This document shows, one piece after another, positions 33,800 to 47,345 of a DNA stretch of 64,000 nt (positions are counted from its first letter, which is position 1; the number at the start of each line of letters is the position of its first letter). This stretch comes from Cynocephalus volans (taxonomy: Eukaryota > Chordata > Mammalia > Dermoptera > Cynocephalidae): positions 18,265,577-18,329,576 of the forward strand of contig NC_084462.1 of assembly GCF_027409185.1 (NCBI RefSeq), in the 5' to 3' direction. The notes beneath the pieces are model-generated. The model searched no databases, was not told where the DNA came from, and worked only from the letters and a program-made list of their open reading frames with translations. Made by a program: the position numbers and the translations under genes.

Positions 33800-36700
33800 T
33801 CTGGCAGAATTCCATCTTAAATGATTTCTTTTTCATTTTCATATTATCATTTTATCCGCAGCACTCCCCATTGCTGGTGAGGTTAATCAGAGTCTTGTAT
33901 ACTCTTGGTGGCTTTTCTGGGAAGACGATCATGAAGGATAGCAGTCTGAATTTGACTGCCAGACCCATTTGCCCATGCATTTAGATTCCATTCCGATGTT
34001 AGCTAAAGAAGCTATACCATAATGGTTTTGCTTTTGCACCATACAAGAGGAAGGCACTAATTATCCAAGTAAAATAGGGCATTCTGAAGCTCCAAAAATA
34101 CTCCTGGAAAGAATGCAATTAATAGTCATGTCTGCGAGTGGGAAATGCAGAATCTCTATGTTGACAGGGAGAAAAAGGGCAATGTTTGTTGCCTTAGTGA
34201 AGCTGCTTTGCTCTCTGTGCAAGGGAGATTGAGCTTATTTCAACAAAGAAGCAAAAACGTGGTAGAGTTCATTCCCCATTCTGTTTAACCCAAAGTGCAC
34301 TCAAGGATAGTGTCTATTAGTTTGTGATTCCTCTTTGGCTTGAGAAGGAAGCATCTCGACTTCAGAGGAAGGAAGGATGGAAGAGCAGCAAGGAGGTGAT
34401 TAGATGCCAGCTGAATTATGGAGAGTCTGTCCAGAAAAGGAGGGAGTTGGTATACTTGAGGATTCAGCCAAGGAGAACAGTGGAAACCAATAAATTATTT
34501 TGGCTGCTGAGAATAAGGACCTGTTGGTGAAAAGGGCTCAGAATGGAGTGCCTGGTAAGGAAGAGAAGGGAGTGTTCAGTCAGATTTCGGTTTGATGCCA
34601 GCACCTCTAAAGTTGTAAGAGACAGCTGGCACAGTAGCTGCTGCTCTAATCCTCTGTCTGCAGCTCCCTGGGGCCACACAAGGCAGTCCAGCTCTTGTCT
34701 TTGCCACCTGGAGTTAGGAGAGAAAAGCTTCTTGCTAAAACTTGAGCCACTTGTACATTTATCAAATCTCAGATCTGCAAGTGTATGCCACACCAGGGAT
34801 TAGCAAACAACAAAATGCCATTAAAAGCTAAAAACAAACAAACAAACAAACAAAAAAAACCCTACCATAAAGCTCTTTGCAGCACACAGGCACCTTTGCA
34901 GAGTTCTAAGCTGAAGTCCAGGGACTTTCAGTCTTGTCGAAATCAGTTCTAATTAATACCTTTTCACTTCCCACTGAAAGAAAAACAATTTACAATTAAA
35001 CCAGGCAGATACGCATAATCACTCTAACACCTTCTATGTATGTATTGAAACGTGCTCTCACATTTCATGATCCGTTTATTTTACAAGATGGGTAAACTGC
35101 AGACAATTATGTTGATAATATGGCTGAGGTGTTTGGTTTTTATTTCTTCGCAGTAAATTGTGGTTGTTCGAGCCTTCTCAGTAATAGTTTCTATCCCTCT
35201 CGATTTCTTCCTATCACCTGGCAATAAATAGGTTTTTTTAAAAAAGGATGCTAGTTTATTATTATCATATCACCTATTCAACTAGCAATATAATTAAATA
35301 TTTCTTAGTAAGCATGATTCAATTAGATTAATTACACTAACACAGATATTCTATGGTACATGCCTCTGAAAATATAACATTAAGTGTATTAACTCTGTTT
35401 TGTGCCATATTTTTCTGTATAGGCAACAGTGCTATCTGGATAATTGAGCAGGCAATTTTGCTTTTGAAAGATGCTCAGATTTTTTATTAGAAGACAGTGC
35501 ATTCAACATTTGATTCCCGGCACAAGATTGGCTGCTGATGCGCTTCAGAGGTTCATGAGCAGCTGGCATGAAGATCAAAACTCAAAGCCAGGGCTATGGG
35601 GACAGTTGGACCATGAAGGGCATCTTAGCATTTTAGAACCGTTCTCTTGGTTGCCTATTCCTTCTGAAATGCCCTTAGACCACCTTGGCCAGAGGCATTG
35701 TCAGACTTATGAAAAGGGGAACCTGGTAGGCTGTTTGCTGAGGTCTGAAAGGATTAAGATTTGAAGGTGACAGCCCTGTTGGGATAATCTTCCTTAAAAC
35801 TCTCTAAACAGTTGAGAATAATGTCCTTATACCTTTTGCCTGTTGGCTCTCTCCTGGGGGTGGTCTCAAAATGTTCTCGAAAAATGTGTTTTAAGAAAAT
35901 AGGCAATCTATTAGTGTAATTTAAAGATTCCTTCCCAAACTCTCACCTCCGTAGAGCTCTGCCGGAAAATATGGTAACACACAGTGAGTCTTCCTTCACA
36001 GTGACATGGGTGGCCTCCTATTAATTAGGTTAGGGAAATGCAGAACTAAATTGCTATTTGATGAAAGTAAAGTGAAATAGACTCTTTTTTTTCTTTCTGC
36101 CTCTTGAATTTTGAATTCATTAAACATGGCCATGACAGAAGCCATCCTTTAAGACCTACTGACATTTGAAGGTAAGAAATCTGGGGTTTGACTTAATTCT
36201 AAAGCTCTTCTTCCTTCTTCCCAAGTCCCCACAAACAGTCACACCAGGTCCACAGAGCAAGCAATAACTCTAACAGGCCATTTATATGATAATAACGACA
36301 ACTAAACTCTGCAGACAGCACTCTAAATTTCAGAAAGTGGTTTTGCAAATATTAACTTTGTTTGTGAACCCAATATCCCTAGCACTTGGCAGGGGTGGGA
36401 GTGGGTGGGTGGGACGTGTGCTGGGTTTAAGTTCTCTTTTAAAATCATAATAGAAATCAAAGCAAAGGGAGATGTGATCATTCCACTTCTTAGAACTTTT
36501 TCTGCCCCTTTCCCTCTCTCTCCATTAACTCCAAATTTGTACTGAGCTTCATGGGCCTTGGTCAGATTTTATTTGGGTGCCATTCTTTTTGGCTAATGTG
36601 CTTTCTATAGCAGTTCTGAAGATCTCCTCAGAAGTAGGAGGTGACCACTTCCTGCTTCTCTTGGGATTGTCCATTCTGAAATGTGATTGCAATCCATTCT

Positions 36701-38312
36701 TCTCTGATCATTATTACTGATGGGGGAGCAGATTTACACTGCAAAGCCAACACAGCTGTTTTGTGACTCACGGGAATATCATATTTAGAATGTTTTCCCC
36801 AGTGAAATGTATTTATTTAGATGACACATGATACTGCTTAAAAGCCAAGTCCGCTTTGCTCTTAAACTCAGCGTTATGGAAGAAGATGGAGGAGTGAAAA
36901 AGGCAGAATGAGCTCATTTGGGAGAGCCAGCTGGTCAGAGAGTCCTTTCAGGCCATTCATGTAAAGAGCTCATACTGGAAATATAAACAACAGAGAAATC
37001 GGTCTTGGGTACTGAACTACTGGCACCAGAAATACGAAGTAGCCTTATAGCCAGCTCATCTTAAGCATTTGTGGCTCACAAATATTGCCACTGGGCACAG
37101 GGGACCAGTGAACACATACAAGCATTCTGGAGAGAAAAACACTGTCATCTACCACTTGAGCTGATAAGGCATCTTGGGAATTGATAGCAACATTATGGCT
37201 TTTATCTTCTCTGTAGGTCATCCTTTGGAAGGTAACAAGGCCATTAGCACTTGAACAAGCCAGATGGCACACTCAGCTAATAGCAGGCTCCCCCCACCCC
37301 TTGACCCCACCCCCAATTCATCTGTTCCCAGGCTTGGCTTTACTGTACCTCATTGAGTTAGGGTTCAAAACATCCTCCCAAATATAGGGAATTGGGTGAA
37401 AATGTGCTAATGTGTAAGAGATGAGAAACCTTCCCATTTTGTTTTTAATGTTCTTCTTGGTGATGTCTGGAGCCTGGTGACTTTGCCAAGATAGCATGCT
37501 CAGAGGCCATCTCCAAGAACTCCCATTTTATTAAGAATATCACCTCGAACTTGCTCACATTTGATCTCATCTTCCTTCTTCCTGCCCACCTGCACAAAGT
37601 CTTTAGATCTTCCTGTTTTCCTGTCATCAGTTTCCCATCCTTTGTCCTTTCATGTGCAAAACCAGAGCTTTCTGTGCTCCTGGCAACCCCACCTCCTCCA
37701 GCTCTTGTAAAAGAATTTTAAATAAAACTCGGGCTGCCATTGATCTTGCAGGAGTCTTGCTCTTTACACATCCCTATCAAAAAAAGGTTCTATCTCTTTA
37801 TCCTTGGTATTTGTTCACTGCTGTCTATCACTCCCTGATTGTCAGAGCCCCCATCTCAATTGGTCTGCAGCTCATTTATTTCCAAATTCCTTGAAGTCTT
37901 GAAAGAAGTAGGTGTTTTTCAGGCTTTCTGAAGAAGCAAAACCCTTAGTTACCCCCACTGCTGTGCCACCACTGAACATCTAGAAGAGTATGTATGTATA
38001 GATCAAGACCAGAAAAGGTACTCAGTCAATAGCTGATTGTGAATATCAACAAGGAGCCCAGGGAATGGTGCAACATGGAAAGCAGCCTTTTCCTGCTTGG
38101 GTCACCTGTCAGTCTTTGCAGAATTGGCCTCAGATATAGGCTATAGGGAAGCCTGTCTTCCACAGGTCACCCTTCATCTTCCTTTTTCTACCCACTCCCA
38201 ATCCAGGGTTCTGGCCTCCAGCTTCTGGTTTTCTGCACAGTCAGGCAAACTGTCATTCTTTGTTCTGTCCTTGAGGACAATGAAGATCATCACAGTTTTC
38301 TGTGGGTTTATT
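33800..38312. other. Long mostly non-repetitive intergenic block
   Basis: About 4.5 kb in which I recognise no transposon relic and no convincing coding frame. Composition is normal to AT-rich. 34900-35450 contains clustered ATTA/TAAT motifs (see findings). Confidence 0.5.
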
Positions 38313-38518
38313 GATGATGTTAACGGTGGTGATGATAATGGTGGTGGTGGTGATAATGATTATGATGCAATAATGTTGGTGGCCCTGATGATGGTGATGA
38401 TGAAAGTGATGATGGTGTTGATGATGATGGTCGTGGTGGTGGTGATAATGGTGGTTGTGATAACGATGATGAAGATAATAATGGTGATAATGATAATGAT
38501 GGTTGTAGTGATAGTGGT
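38313..38518. repeat. GAT/GGT-type imperfect minisatellite
   Basis: About 200 bp of GATGGTGGTGATGATAAT-like trinucleotide-based repeats. The Met/Val-rich and His-rich frames crossing it are repeat artefacts. Confidence 0.92.
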
Positions 38519-38564
38519 ATTGACAGCAACAATTAACAGTGCCAGACATTGCTTTTAGTGGTTT

Positions 38565-38740
38565 GTATGTATTAACTCATCCCCATGCACCAAGTATTAT
38601 TATTATGATCAACCCCATTTTACAAATGTGGAAACTGAGGCACAGAACCATTAAGTACCTTGCTTAAGGTGACACAGCTAGTAAAGGCAGAACTAGGATT
38701 TAAACCCAGCTAATGTTCTCAGTCCTTGCACTAAAGGGGC
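38565..38740 (-). mobile_element. MIR SINE, antisense
   Basis: ACAAATGTGGAAACTGAGGC and GTGACACAGCTAGTAA match the reverse MIR core. Confidence 0.88.
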
Positions 38741-39089
38741 AGGTGCTTCAGAGCCTTTGGTGTAATAAATCTAGAAGCAAGTGAACTTACATTACTTTTA
38801 AGTGGAACTAACATTAATTATGTGAAATGACCCCTACGATCAGTGAGGATGGGATGGAAGATGAGGGGCCAGAGATTCCCACAATGCTATACATTTCCTC
38901 AAAAGAAATCTCATGAAGGAAAGAATTACAAGTGGAACTGTTTGGGGAAAACAGGTAAGGGGGCTTGGAGTCTTGTTTCCTGACCTCCCTAAGACCCGCC
39001 ACAGTGGCCCCAAAGTCCCTGCTGCCAGAGACCCTAGGGCTCTCTAGAATTCAGCTAGAAAACTCTTTGGTTCCCGATGTAGTAGATAA

Positions 39090-39310
39090 TATGGGCCATC
39101 ATTTATTACCTACCTGCTACCTATGAAGTACTTTATTTAAAAATGAATTTTAATCCTCAGAATTTCTTCTGGAGTAAAGTGCGATTATCCTCATTTCACA
39201 GGTGAGGAAATTGAGGCTCAGGCAAGCTTTTCAGCTAGCCCAAGTTCACATAGTCTAAGTAGGTGAGAGAGCTGGGATTTGAGCCAGACCAGTGTGACTC
39301 AGAAAACCTA
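39090..39310 (-). mobile_element. MIR SINE, antisense
   Basis: CACAGGTGAGGAAATTGAGGC with GCTGGGATTTGAGCC match the reverse MIR core. Confidence 0.85.
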
Positions 39311-40879
39311 CTCTTTTTCCAGATAGATCGGCTGCTTGCTGCACGTTACCCCCATGGAGATTAGAGCCATCAATTTCCCTTTATATACACACTGACTCAC
39401 CCTCTGGGGCCTGGGAGGACTCTAGTACAGCTGTCCAGTATGATTTCTCTAGGCAGCACCTGTGTGGCCATTCCTGCTCCCACACCCCATTCATTCCCTG
39501 CCCTGCAGGTCATTTTTAAGTCCATGGGCTTCTCTCCTTTATTCTGACTGCCACCAGCTTGGTCCAGATGGAGGCTTAGAGCTGACTCATCTGCTTTGTA
39601 ATTCCCCAGGCCCTGCTGAGGCGCTCTTATGGTTGGGGTCACATCTGTGAGCTGACATTCTCTCCAGCACAGTGGCCATTTGTGCTGACAGGTCCCATAT
39701 TCCCGCCAACCAACCATCCCAATTTCATTCATGAGCTCCCTCAGCTCTCTCAGGTGGATGCCATCTGCTCGCAGTGACTTATCTGCACTCACTTCTTCCC
39801 AGTCTGGCTTAGAACATTCTGATGTTGACCATGGTTTGATCTAGTACCCGTCTTCTGTAGAAGCTATTCAAATAGCCTCTGTAGACTGAGGGTAGACGTC
39901 CATTCAATCCATTAACTGTTTTCTTTTCATCCTTTCCCCTGTAAGGAACATCTATTAGTCAAATCATCCTTTCCAAAAATGGAGTGAGCAACTGAGTTGG
40001 TGGTTTGTTCTCTCCTGGTAGGATACTGACTTGTTCTCTGATCAGGACGTTGTGCTACTTAGTGATTGAGAGTATCAGTTGATGGCCTGGCTCCATCACT
40101 TCTCACCAGCGGAGCTTGTCTGCCAAGTTCACTTTTTCTCTCTTTGGGGAAATTCTCCCCCCACACTGCATCATGGTGGTTCTGCTGGAGATCACCAACC
40201 ATAGTGCACAATCCCCTTGGCCACAGTGATTGATCCAGGAATGGGTCAACCAGTATCCTTTGCTGAAATTTTTCTAAGTGGAGCCCTTGGAGGATGATGC
40301 CGTTTCTACACATCCAGACAATTCCAGAGCTGCTTATGGCTTTCTTTTTATTTCTCCAATGGAGAAAATACATTTGAAGCAGGTAAGATTGGTGCCAATA
40401 AACACAGGAAATGAGGATCAAGATACAGGGAGGAAGAGAGACAGAGAGTGATTAGGAGAGTTGTCATCCCCAAAGCTCAGTTTCTATGGCCTCCAAAGCC
40501 AGCCCCATCACTTGCCTTTCCATGAGCCAGTAAATCCTTTTTTTTTTTTTTCTCTTGAGCAAGTAGGATTGGAGTCCTGGGTTCTGTTGATTGCAACCAG
40601 AGTCCAGATCTATCCAGCCCCCAACTGAGTTTCTTGTTGGGTCTCTAAAAGTCTTTCCTCCTTAATATCATTAAAAGATCTCTTCTCATGTGATTGGTTT
40701 GAGAGTCTCTTGCAAGCTACACAACAAAGTTCTGGCAGTCCAATTATGTCTGGCTATGCCTCGGAGGATTCTCTAGTTCTGTTTGGACAAACTTTTTTTT
40801 CCTTCAGGGATCCAAATTATTTACAAAGCACTTTTACGCTCTGTGCCTCATTAAGTGCTGTCAGACACCTTTTGAGACA

Positions 40880-42170
40880 GAAATCTATTCATTCAGTCAA
40901 CAACTCTACTATGTGCCCATCACTGCTCTTGGCACTGGGAATTACTGGTGAATAGACAAAGATCCCACCTTCATGAGCTTACATTCCAGTGGGGGAGACA
41001 AACAAGTGATTAAACACACAATATAACTTCAGGCAGCAGCAGAACAAATATAGTGACTGGGGGATTGGGAGCCATTTTGGATAAGGTGGTCATAGGTGAT
41101 CACAGGAGACCTTTTGAAGAGTTGACATTCAATCAGAGACTGAGTGAAGTCAGGGAGTAAGCCAATGGCAAGGGTATTCCAGGAAGATGCTACAACAAGT
41201 CCAAAGACCCTGAAGCAGGAAAAAAATTGACATAACCTAAGAAAGAAAGGCCAGTCACATGGTATGAATATGAGAAATGAGTCCAATAAAAACATTTTTA
41301 AAAAGTAAAAAGAAATATGTGAGATAATTTTAATCATATCTTTTATTTAGCCAATATATCCAGAATGTTAACATTTCAACATGCAATGAATATAAAAGAA
41401 TTATGAGATATTTTAAATTATTTTTTATATAATTTCTTCAACATCTGGTCCCTATTTTACTCTTATACAACTTCTCAACTCTGGTATTGAATTTTTATCA
41501 AAAATACTCAATTAGTATTTAGATTTCATAAGTTTATGGTGAAAAAGTAAATTCACATATCTGGTTTGTTCCAAACATACTTAAAAGTTTTCCAATAACA
41601 GAATTGGGCATCAGTTTTTTAATTTAAATTAGTTAAAATTACATTAAATTAAAAACTTATTTCCTCATTTGCATCAGCCACATTTAGCTGAACAGCCACG
41701 TGTAGCTGGTGGCTACTGTATTAGACAGGGCAGGTCTAAGTGTTCTGGGAGCCACTGCAGGGTTGAGAACAGGGAATGACATGATCTTATTACCTTCTAG
41801 AAAGATCTTTCTGGAAGTGGTGTGGAAAACAGACTTGTAAAGGGGCCAGAATGGAAGCAGGGAGACCAGTTGCAACAGTCCAGGTGCGAGATGATTGTGA
41901 CTTGCAAGAAGGTGGGAAGACTGGCAGTGAGAGTAGTCAGGTTTGGAATATATTCTGAAGGTCAGGCTCACAGAATTTGCTGCTGAAATGGATATTACAT
42001 GTGAGAGAAAGGGAGAAATTGAAAATAATTCCTGGCCGTCGGTGGACTTCCTGGAACGTTAATGAAGTTAAGCTTCAAGACCCTCACTTGCGTGGACCAC
42101 TCTCCAAGGCTTGGATTTTGTGGATGTGTGGTATTTGTCAATTTCTTAAAAAGTGTCATTTGTCCTGATT
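40880..42170 (-). mobile_element. L2 element, antisense, interrupted
   Basis: 40880-41280 carries the antisense L2 3' end and adjacent internal text (CTTGGCACTGGGAATTACTGG; GAGCTTACATTCCAGTGGGG; GGTATTCCAGGAAGATGC). 41740-42170 carries the more internal part (GGGAGACCAGTTGCAACAGTCC; ATATATTCTGAAGG). The two halves are split by about 450 bp of other sequence, so the L2 is the older element. Confidence 0.65.
41290..41740. mobile_element. Insert within L2: possible hAT-type DNA transposon relic
   Basis: An AT-rich segment ends in AGCCACGTGTAGCTGGTGGCTACTGTATTAGACAG, text that recurs in mammalian MER-class DNA transposon relics. The family is not resolved. Confidence 0.4.
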
Positions 42171-42589
42171 TTTTTTCTAATTCTAAATAAAGACTCATTT
42201 TTGTTTCTGATTTCTTTCCTTAAAGAGGAACCTACAAATTGAATAAGTCTTAAATGCCATAAGAACCTGGATCAGTTTCTGCCGTGAGAAAGTACCAGCC
42301 CATTTTAAAAATGAGAGAACTGAGTCTTGAAGTGGTAAAAATGACTTGACTAAATTAAATCAATAAACTCTCTCTGCACGTTTTTCTGTATTGAGGCACT
42401 ATTTGTCCAGTAAGTTGTCTTAAGATAATCCTCTTGCTTTTATAGTTATTCATTCTTTTTAATACCCTCTTCATGTTTTTTTACTTTTGACTGTATTATC
42501 CTTCTAAATGAAGCAGGTAACAAGGTAAGCTAAATCTTGGGTGTGAGCTTTCCCCCTGAGACACTAAGTATGTTCTGTGGTGAAGAGGT

Positions 42590-42810
42590 GGTCTAACTTG
42601 ATGGTAAAAGTGGATTTTCAGTCAAATGCCTGGTGTTTGAATCCTGGCTCTGCCACTAACTTACTCTGTGATTCTGGGCAAATCACTGTCCCTCTCTGAG
42701 CCTTATCAGTAAAACACGGACTGTAGTATCTACTATACAGGGTGGTTTTAAGGATTAAGTGAGATACTCCAGGACAGTAAGTACTCAGTAGCTATTATTA
42801 TTGTTGCTAT
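42590..42810 (+). mobile_element. MIR SINE, sense
   Basis: GAATCCTGGCTCTGCCACTAAC, GGGCAAATCACTGTCCCTCTC and TAAGTACTCAGTAGCTATTA run in MIR order. Confidence 0.9.
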
Positions 42811-42959
42811 AATAATAATTATTGCTATTATTTTTCACGTTTTTGGTGCATTTCTTCTATGATTTCCTGGTTCAGCCATTGTTCATTAGTCAAGGCCAGG
42901 GGCCTAACTCACCTATTGTAGGAAAGAGTCAGTCATCCCATCAGCCCTCAGAAAAACTT

Positions 42960-43500
42960 TTCTGACTTTTCTACCACCTTAACCAAGTGGCCAAATTTTG
43001 CCTCACCAATAGTGGGACAACTGGACACCGTGTGTCCCCCACCCCTCACTGATGTGATGCACTGAGAAGACCACGTCACCTCTGTTCTAGTCAAAGTGTT
43101 TAAACTGAACCTAATTCCAAGGAAACAATCAGCAAATCCAGAAAGTGGGGCATTCTACAGGACAACTGGCCCTAGACTCTTAAAAAAAAAAAAAAATTCA
43201 ATGTCATGAAAAACAAGCAAAAGGAGGTGGCAACTATTCTAGATTTAAAGAGTCCAAAGAGATAGAACGGCCAAATGCTATAGACAAAGCTTGATTAGAT
43301 CCTGATACAAGAAAAACACAGCAAAACAAAGCATTCTGGGAACAAATGGGGAAATATACTGGATAATTGAATCAATGTTAATTCTTATAGGTGGATATTG
43401 GCATCATAGCTATTATCGATAAAACATGAACAGTCATGCTCCTTGTAAAAAACAAAAAAGAAAAGAAAAACGCCTTTATTTTTAGGAGAAGCTTGATGAA
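42960..43500 (+). mobile_element. Old LINE 3' UTR-like relic
   Basis: GGCATTCTACAGGACAACTGG, an A-run, TCAATGTCATGAAAAACAAG and the following text resemble a mammalian-wide L1M 3' end. An A-rich segment follows. Family uncertain. Confidence 0.4.
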
Positions 43501-44509
43501 GTAATTAGGAGTGAAGTAATATGAACAGTCAGCAAGAAGTCAGAGAGGGAGAGAAAGGAACAGCAAACTGCACTGTTAAACACTGTTCACTGTAACTAAC
43601 GCTGTTACTGTTAAACTGTTAACACTAGGAGAAAGGTATGTGTGTGTTTGTGGTAGTTTTTTCTACTTTTCTGTAACTTTGAAAATTAGAAAAAACGAAA
43701 AACACAAAGCCATTAACCTTCAAAGCAACTTAACCTTTATTTTCTGTTCAATGAGATTTTCGGCCTACCCATTGGCTAGTTAGTGAATAATGAATGGTTT
43801 CCATCAATACCAGGACTCACTTGGCCCCTACACTAACACCAGTTGGTGTTTCTCTTTACTCTTTGTCATCCCGACTGAAGGCATGACAGTGTGGGTGGAG
43901 GGCGGAGGTGAGGATGGTGAATGCAGCAGCGCCTTTTTGTTACATGAGATGAAACCACCTGGGGGATTCCCTAGCATGTCCTTTTGTTGGGAAAGTTCAG
44001 GTCCTGCTCTGCTATTTATGTCATCCTTCTCTAAGCAGATTTTCTCCTTCCACCTGCCTGTCTCTCTCATTCTTGGGTAGTTTTTGGCCTGGAAACCCAT
44101 CACATCAGATATTCCCCTGCCACCAGTTCTCTGAGATGCCAGCTGTGTTAAGATCTCCATTTGCTGCCAAGGATCCTTATGAGCCATCTTATCATTTAGG
44201 CTCTTGGTACTGGGGTATATAATCTGCCTTTGTTTATTTGTCTGCTCTCATGTCCCAATGTCTCTTGTCCTAATGTCTCATTGGATGGGTCAGCTTCTGT
44301 CTATTCCAATTATTCTTTTAAGAAGCCTACAGGGTTTTCCTCCTGGCCTCCATAACAAAAGTTTCATCAATCTTTATCACATACTTAACCCACCCTTGCA
44401 GGCTTTCTCCCATTTTATTTTAAGTTTAGCAAATCTACTGTAATAAATGGTGGATCTTTCTAAACTCTCGTAATAGAACATTTATTAGTTGAGCTGTGAT
44501 AGCAGAAGA

Positions 44510-44660
44510 ATCATTTGTATTATAAGTCATTGTTTCTCTGTATGTCCCTCTAAGCTCTGTAAGTTCTCTGAGGACTGAGATTTATTCTTGTCTTATTCTC
44601 TGACCCTCAAACTATGGCTGATACACAGTAGGAACTTAATAAGTGTTTGCTGAATAAAAC
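44510..44660 (+). mobile_element. L2 3' end, sense
   Basis: CTAAGCTCTGTAAGTTCTCTGAGG and TACACAGTAGGAACTTAATAAG with GTTTGCTGAATAAA match the L2 tail. Confidence 0.75.
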
Positions 44661-45249
44661 ATCCCTATTGCTATAACCATAACCCCTTGTTAATTGGACA
44701 GTCTTTCAGAAGGAACAAGCCATTTCTCCTGAGACATCAGACGGTTAATTCATAAAGAGAGGGAGCACGGGGTGAGGTTGGCTCACTGGACTCTTAAGCC
44801 TTCAATGCCAAAAGAAATGTTTGCAGGGGATGTTCATTGCTCTAGGCATCTGAAAGAAGAAGGGAGGATTCAAGGGGGGGGGCTATATTTATTGAATTAC
44901 TACTGGTCAGGCTGTTCTGCTTTCATTCATCAAACTTTACTGGGAGCCGGTGAGACAGGCACTGTGCTGAGAGCTAAGGATAAAAGGTGGAGGGCCGATG
45001 ATTACTTTTAATCATCTTAGGGGAGGAAGACCCAAGGACATGAATGACAATCAGGCAAGGCAGAGAAAAATAAGAGCCACGAGAAGAAAGGTGAAAACAT
45101 CACCCAGAGTTCCAGTTCTGAAATGACCTCGAAAGCTCTTGAGGGAAGAAATCTGCCAATTAGGAAGAACAGTATTTACAGAGCTGATCACAAAGCATTT
45201 TGACAGAATGTAAATCCTCATCACCCGTGAAGCACAAAACGTACTCCTC

Positions 45250-45865
45250 ATTTATAGGGAAGGAAACTAACATCATTTTGATCATGTTACTCTCTTGCTC
45301 AAAACACCACCATAACTTCTCAAAAGCCAAAGTTCTTATTGTAGCCCGGAAGGCGCTCCTCACCTTAGGCTTGCTAACCTCATCCCCTCGCTCACTCTCT
45401 TCCACCACTGTGGCCTCTTTGCTGCTCCTGGAGTCTTCCAGGCCACCTCCCTTTTTAGGGCCACTCCCTCTGCCTGGAACACTCTTCCCTCCCCCAATAA
45501 TCCCAACAGCTCAGCACCTTGACTCTCTCAAATTTTTGCTCAAATGCCACCTTCTCAGTGAGGATGCCCTGTGTTTCATGTTTTACTTTTCTTTTTTTCC
45601 ATCACACTTATCTCCCCTGAATATACAATATAATTTATTTATGTTGTATATTTGTAAATTGTTCATAATTTATTTATATTGTATAGTCAAGGCTCATTGC
45701 TTCATCTCTCCTCTCTTCCCCTCCCTACCTCCCTACTACTATTTGTCAGACCCACAGACCAGGAACTGTGTTTGTTTCTATGATATATTCTAAGGACCTA
45801 GGAAAATGTATGGCACAGAGTGAGCATTAAAATAGGTACTTGTGAAATAAACACATTTTCACATA
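45250..45865 (+). mobile_element. L2 3' region, sense
   Basis: ATCATGTTACTCTCTTGCTCAAAAC, CTGCCTGGAACACTCTTCC, CAAATGCCACCTTCTCAGTGAGG and TATGGCACAGAGTGAGCATTAA appear in L2 order. A 197-codon frame (45200-45793) is carried by this relic and is not a gene. Confidence 0.8.
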
Positions 45866-46245
45866 AGATTTTGTCAAACAAAATTTCCTCAGTTAAAAGG
45901 TTTGCAAACAACTTGCCTTGATCTCTTTCGTCATCTTCATATTGAGGACACCTTGTGCCTGCAGGGTGTCCTCTGTGAAAGCAAAGGGCATTAGTAAAAA
46001 TGAGTCTCTTGGGCCAGAGGACGGTCAAGGGCAGGTCTTCCAGCGGGGACCCCAGGAACAGCCAAGTGAATGTCACTTCTGCTCTGGGCAAGATGAGTTA
46101 CTCATGAATAAATAGGATGATCATCCAACACCAAAGGAAATGAAAGATTCTGGGAGAAAAGCTTTATTATTTTGGTAGGGGAAATTGGGCCTGATGAAAG
46201 CTCTTTTAGGGAGTAACCAATCCATGGTCAAGGGGAAGCACATGA

Positions 46246-46375
46246 GGCTGGCTGGTTAGCTCACTTGGGACAGTGTGGTGCTGATAACACCAAGGTCAAG
46301 GGTTTGGATCCCCTACTGGCCAGCCACCAAAAAACAAACAAACAAACAAACAAACAAACAAACAAAAAAAAACAC
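46246..46375 (+). mobile_element. tRNA-Ile-derived SINE
   Basis: GGCTGGCTGGTTAGCTCACTTGG (A box), GGTGCTGATAACACCAAGG (anticodon-arm region) and GGGTTTGGATCC (B box) lead to CTACTGGCCAGCC, the whole tRNA-Ile body. An (AAAC)n tail follows. A weak direct repeat (about AGGGGAAGCACA before, AGAGGAAACACA after) may be the decayed target-site duplication. This is the copy closest to the parental tRNA in the window. Confidence 0.9.
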
Positions 46376-46969
46376 CGAACAAAAAGAGGAAACACAGGGA
46401 AATAATATTTCAGGTCTTCAAAGAGCCCTTGACAAGGTTCTGCACCAAAATCTATTTTTAAACCTTTACCTAGCATAGCATAGTGTGAGTAGTGTGTGTC
46501 TATTCTTATGGATAAGAAAATGACTTAGAGACAGGGAATAAAGAACAGTAACAAAGAGGCAATTCTGGCAGGAACAGTATCAACTGCAGGGACCCGGGTG
46601 AGTGCGGAGCACTTGAAATGGTCCCTTGCGATGTTTTTGCAAATGATCTGGAAGAAGATGTGCCCAGTAAAGTTGGAGACTCAGCACATGACCTTTCTGG
46701 GTGGTGGAATGCCAGACCAACAGAGACAAATGTTGGGAGGTCTTCAGGGCTGAGTACATGAAGGGCAGGGAAGTGGTAAATGTGCTTCTCTGGGGCAAGC
46801 CTTGGAAATGCATCCAGGGAAAAATAACTTGGAGATGTCAGCCGTGACCCAAGGAAAGGACCAAGGAGGAACTATGCACTATTATTGGAACACATCAACC
46901 AAGACAAGAAGGGAAAGCTGGGCCTTATCAGGAAGGGCAACAGGTCATTAAAGGATATAGTTCATTATC
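46376..46969. other. Unassigned intergenic sequence
   Basis: No gene or recognisable repeat. Confidence 0.45.
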
Positions 46970-47345
46970 CCACTGCTTTTTGAAATGCCTCATCTTCTGC
47001 AATTTTCTCCCCATACCTTGCACCCCTAAACTGCAGGCTCCTCTTTGCTTTCCCTGTCCCACTTTTGTAACTCTGTGCTTTTGAAAATTGTCATGCCTTC
47101 CACAGGGAGTACCACCATCTCGTGAATCCCCAGAACCCTTAAATCCCAACTCAAAGGCCTTCTTCTCGAGGAGACCTTCCCCAACCATGTACCACCAATT
47201 GCTGCTCAGAGTTAATCGCATCAACTTTCAGACCTCTCTGGAAAGCATGTTAAAATGATCTGTTTAATGTTCATGTCATGCTGAGAGCTCCTCAAAAGCA
47301 AGAGATATCTTACACAATCAGCACTCAATAATTATCTGTGAACAC
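46970..47345 (+). mobile_element. L2 3' region, sense
   Basis: CCCAACTCAAAGGCCTTCTTC, GGAGACCTTCCCCAACCATG and GCACTCAATAATTATCTGTGAA match the L2 3' end. Confidence 0.7.

Noticed and set aside
33554..33820. 88-codon frame with a Cys-rich start
   Set aside because: It runs into the AC microsatellite, has no splice or homology support, and its length is within chance.
45200..45793. 197-codon plus-strand frame
   Set aside because: It lies in an L2 relic; the text follows the L2 3' end, and no other sign of a gene is present.
46246..46330. Possible functional tRNA-Ile gene
   Set aside because: The A and B boxes are recognisable, but the acceptor and anticodon stems are mismatched and an (AAAC)n tail is present, so it is a SINE.
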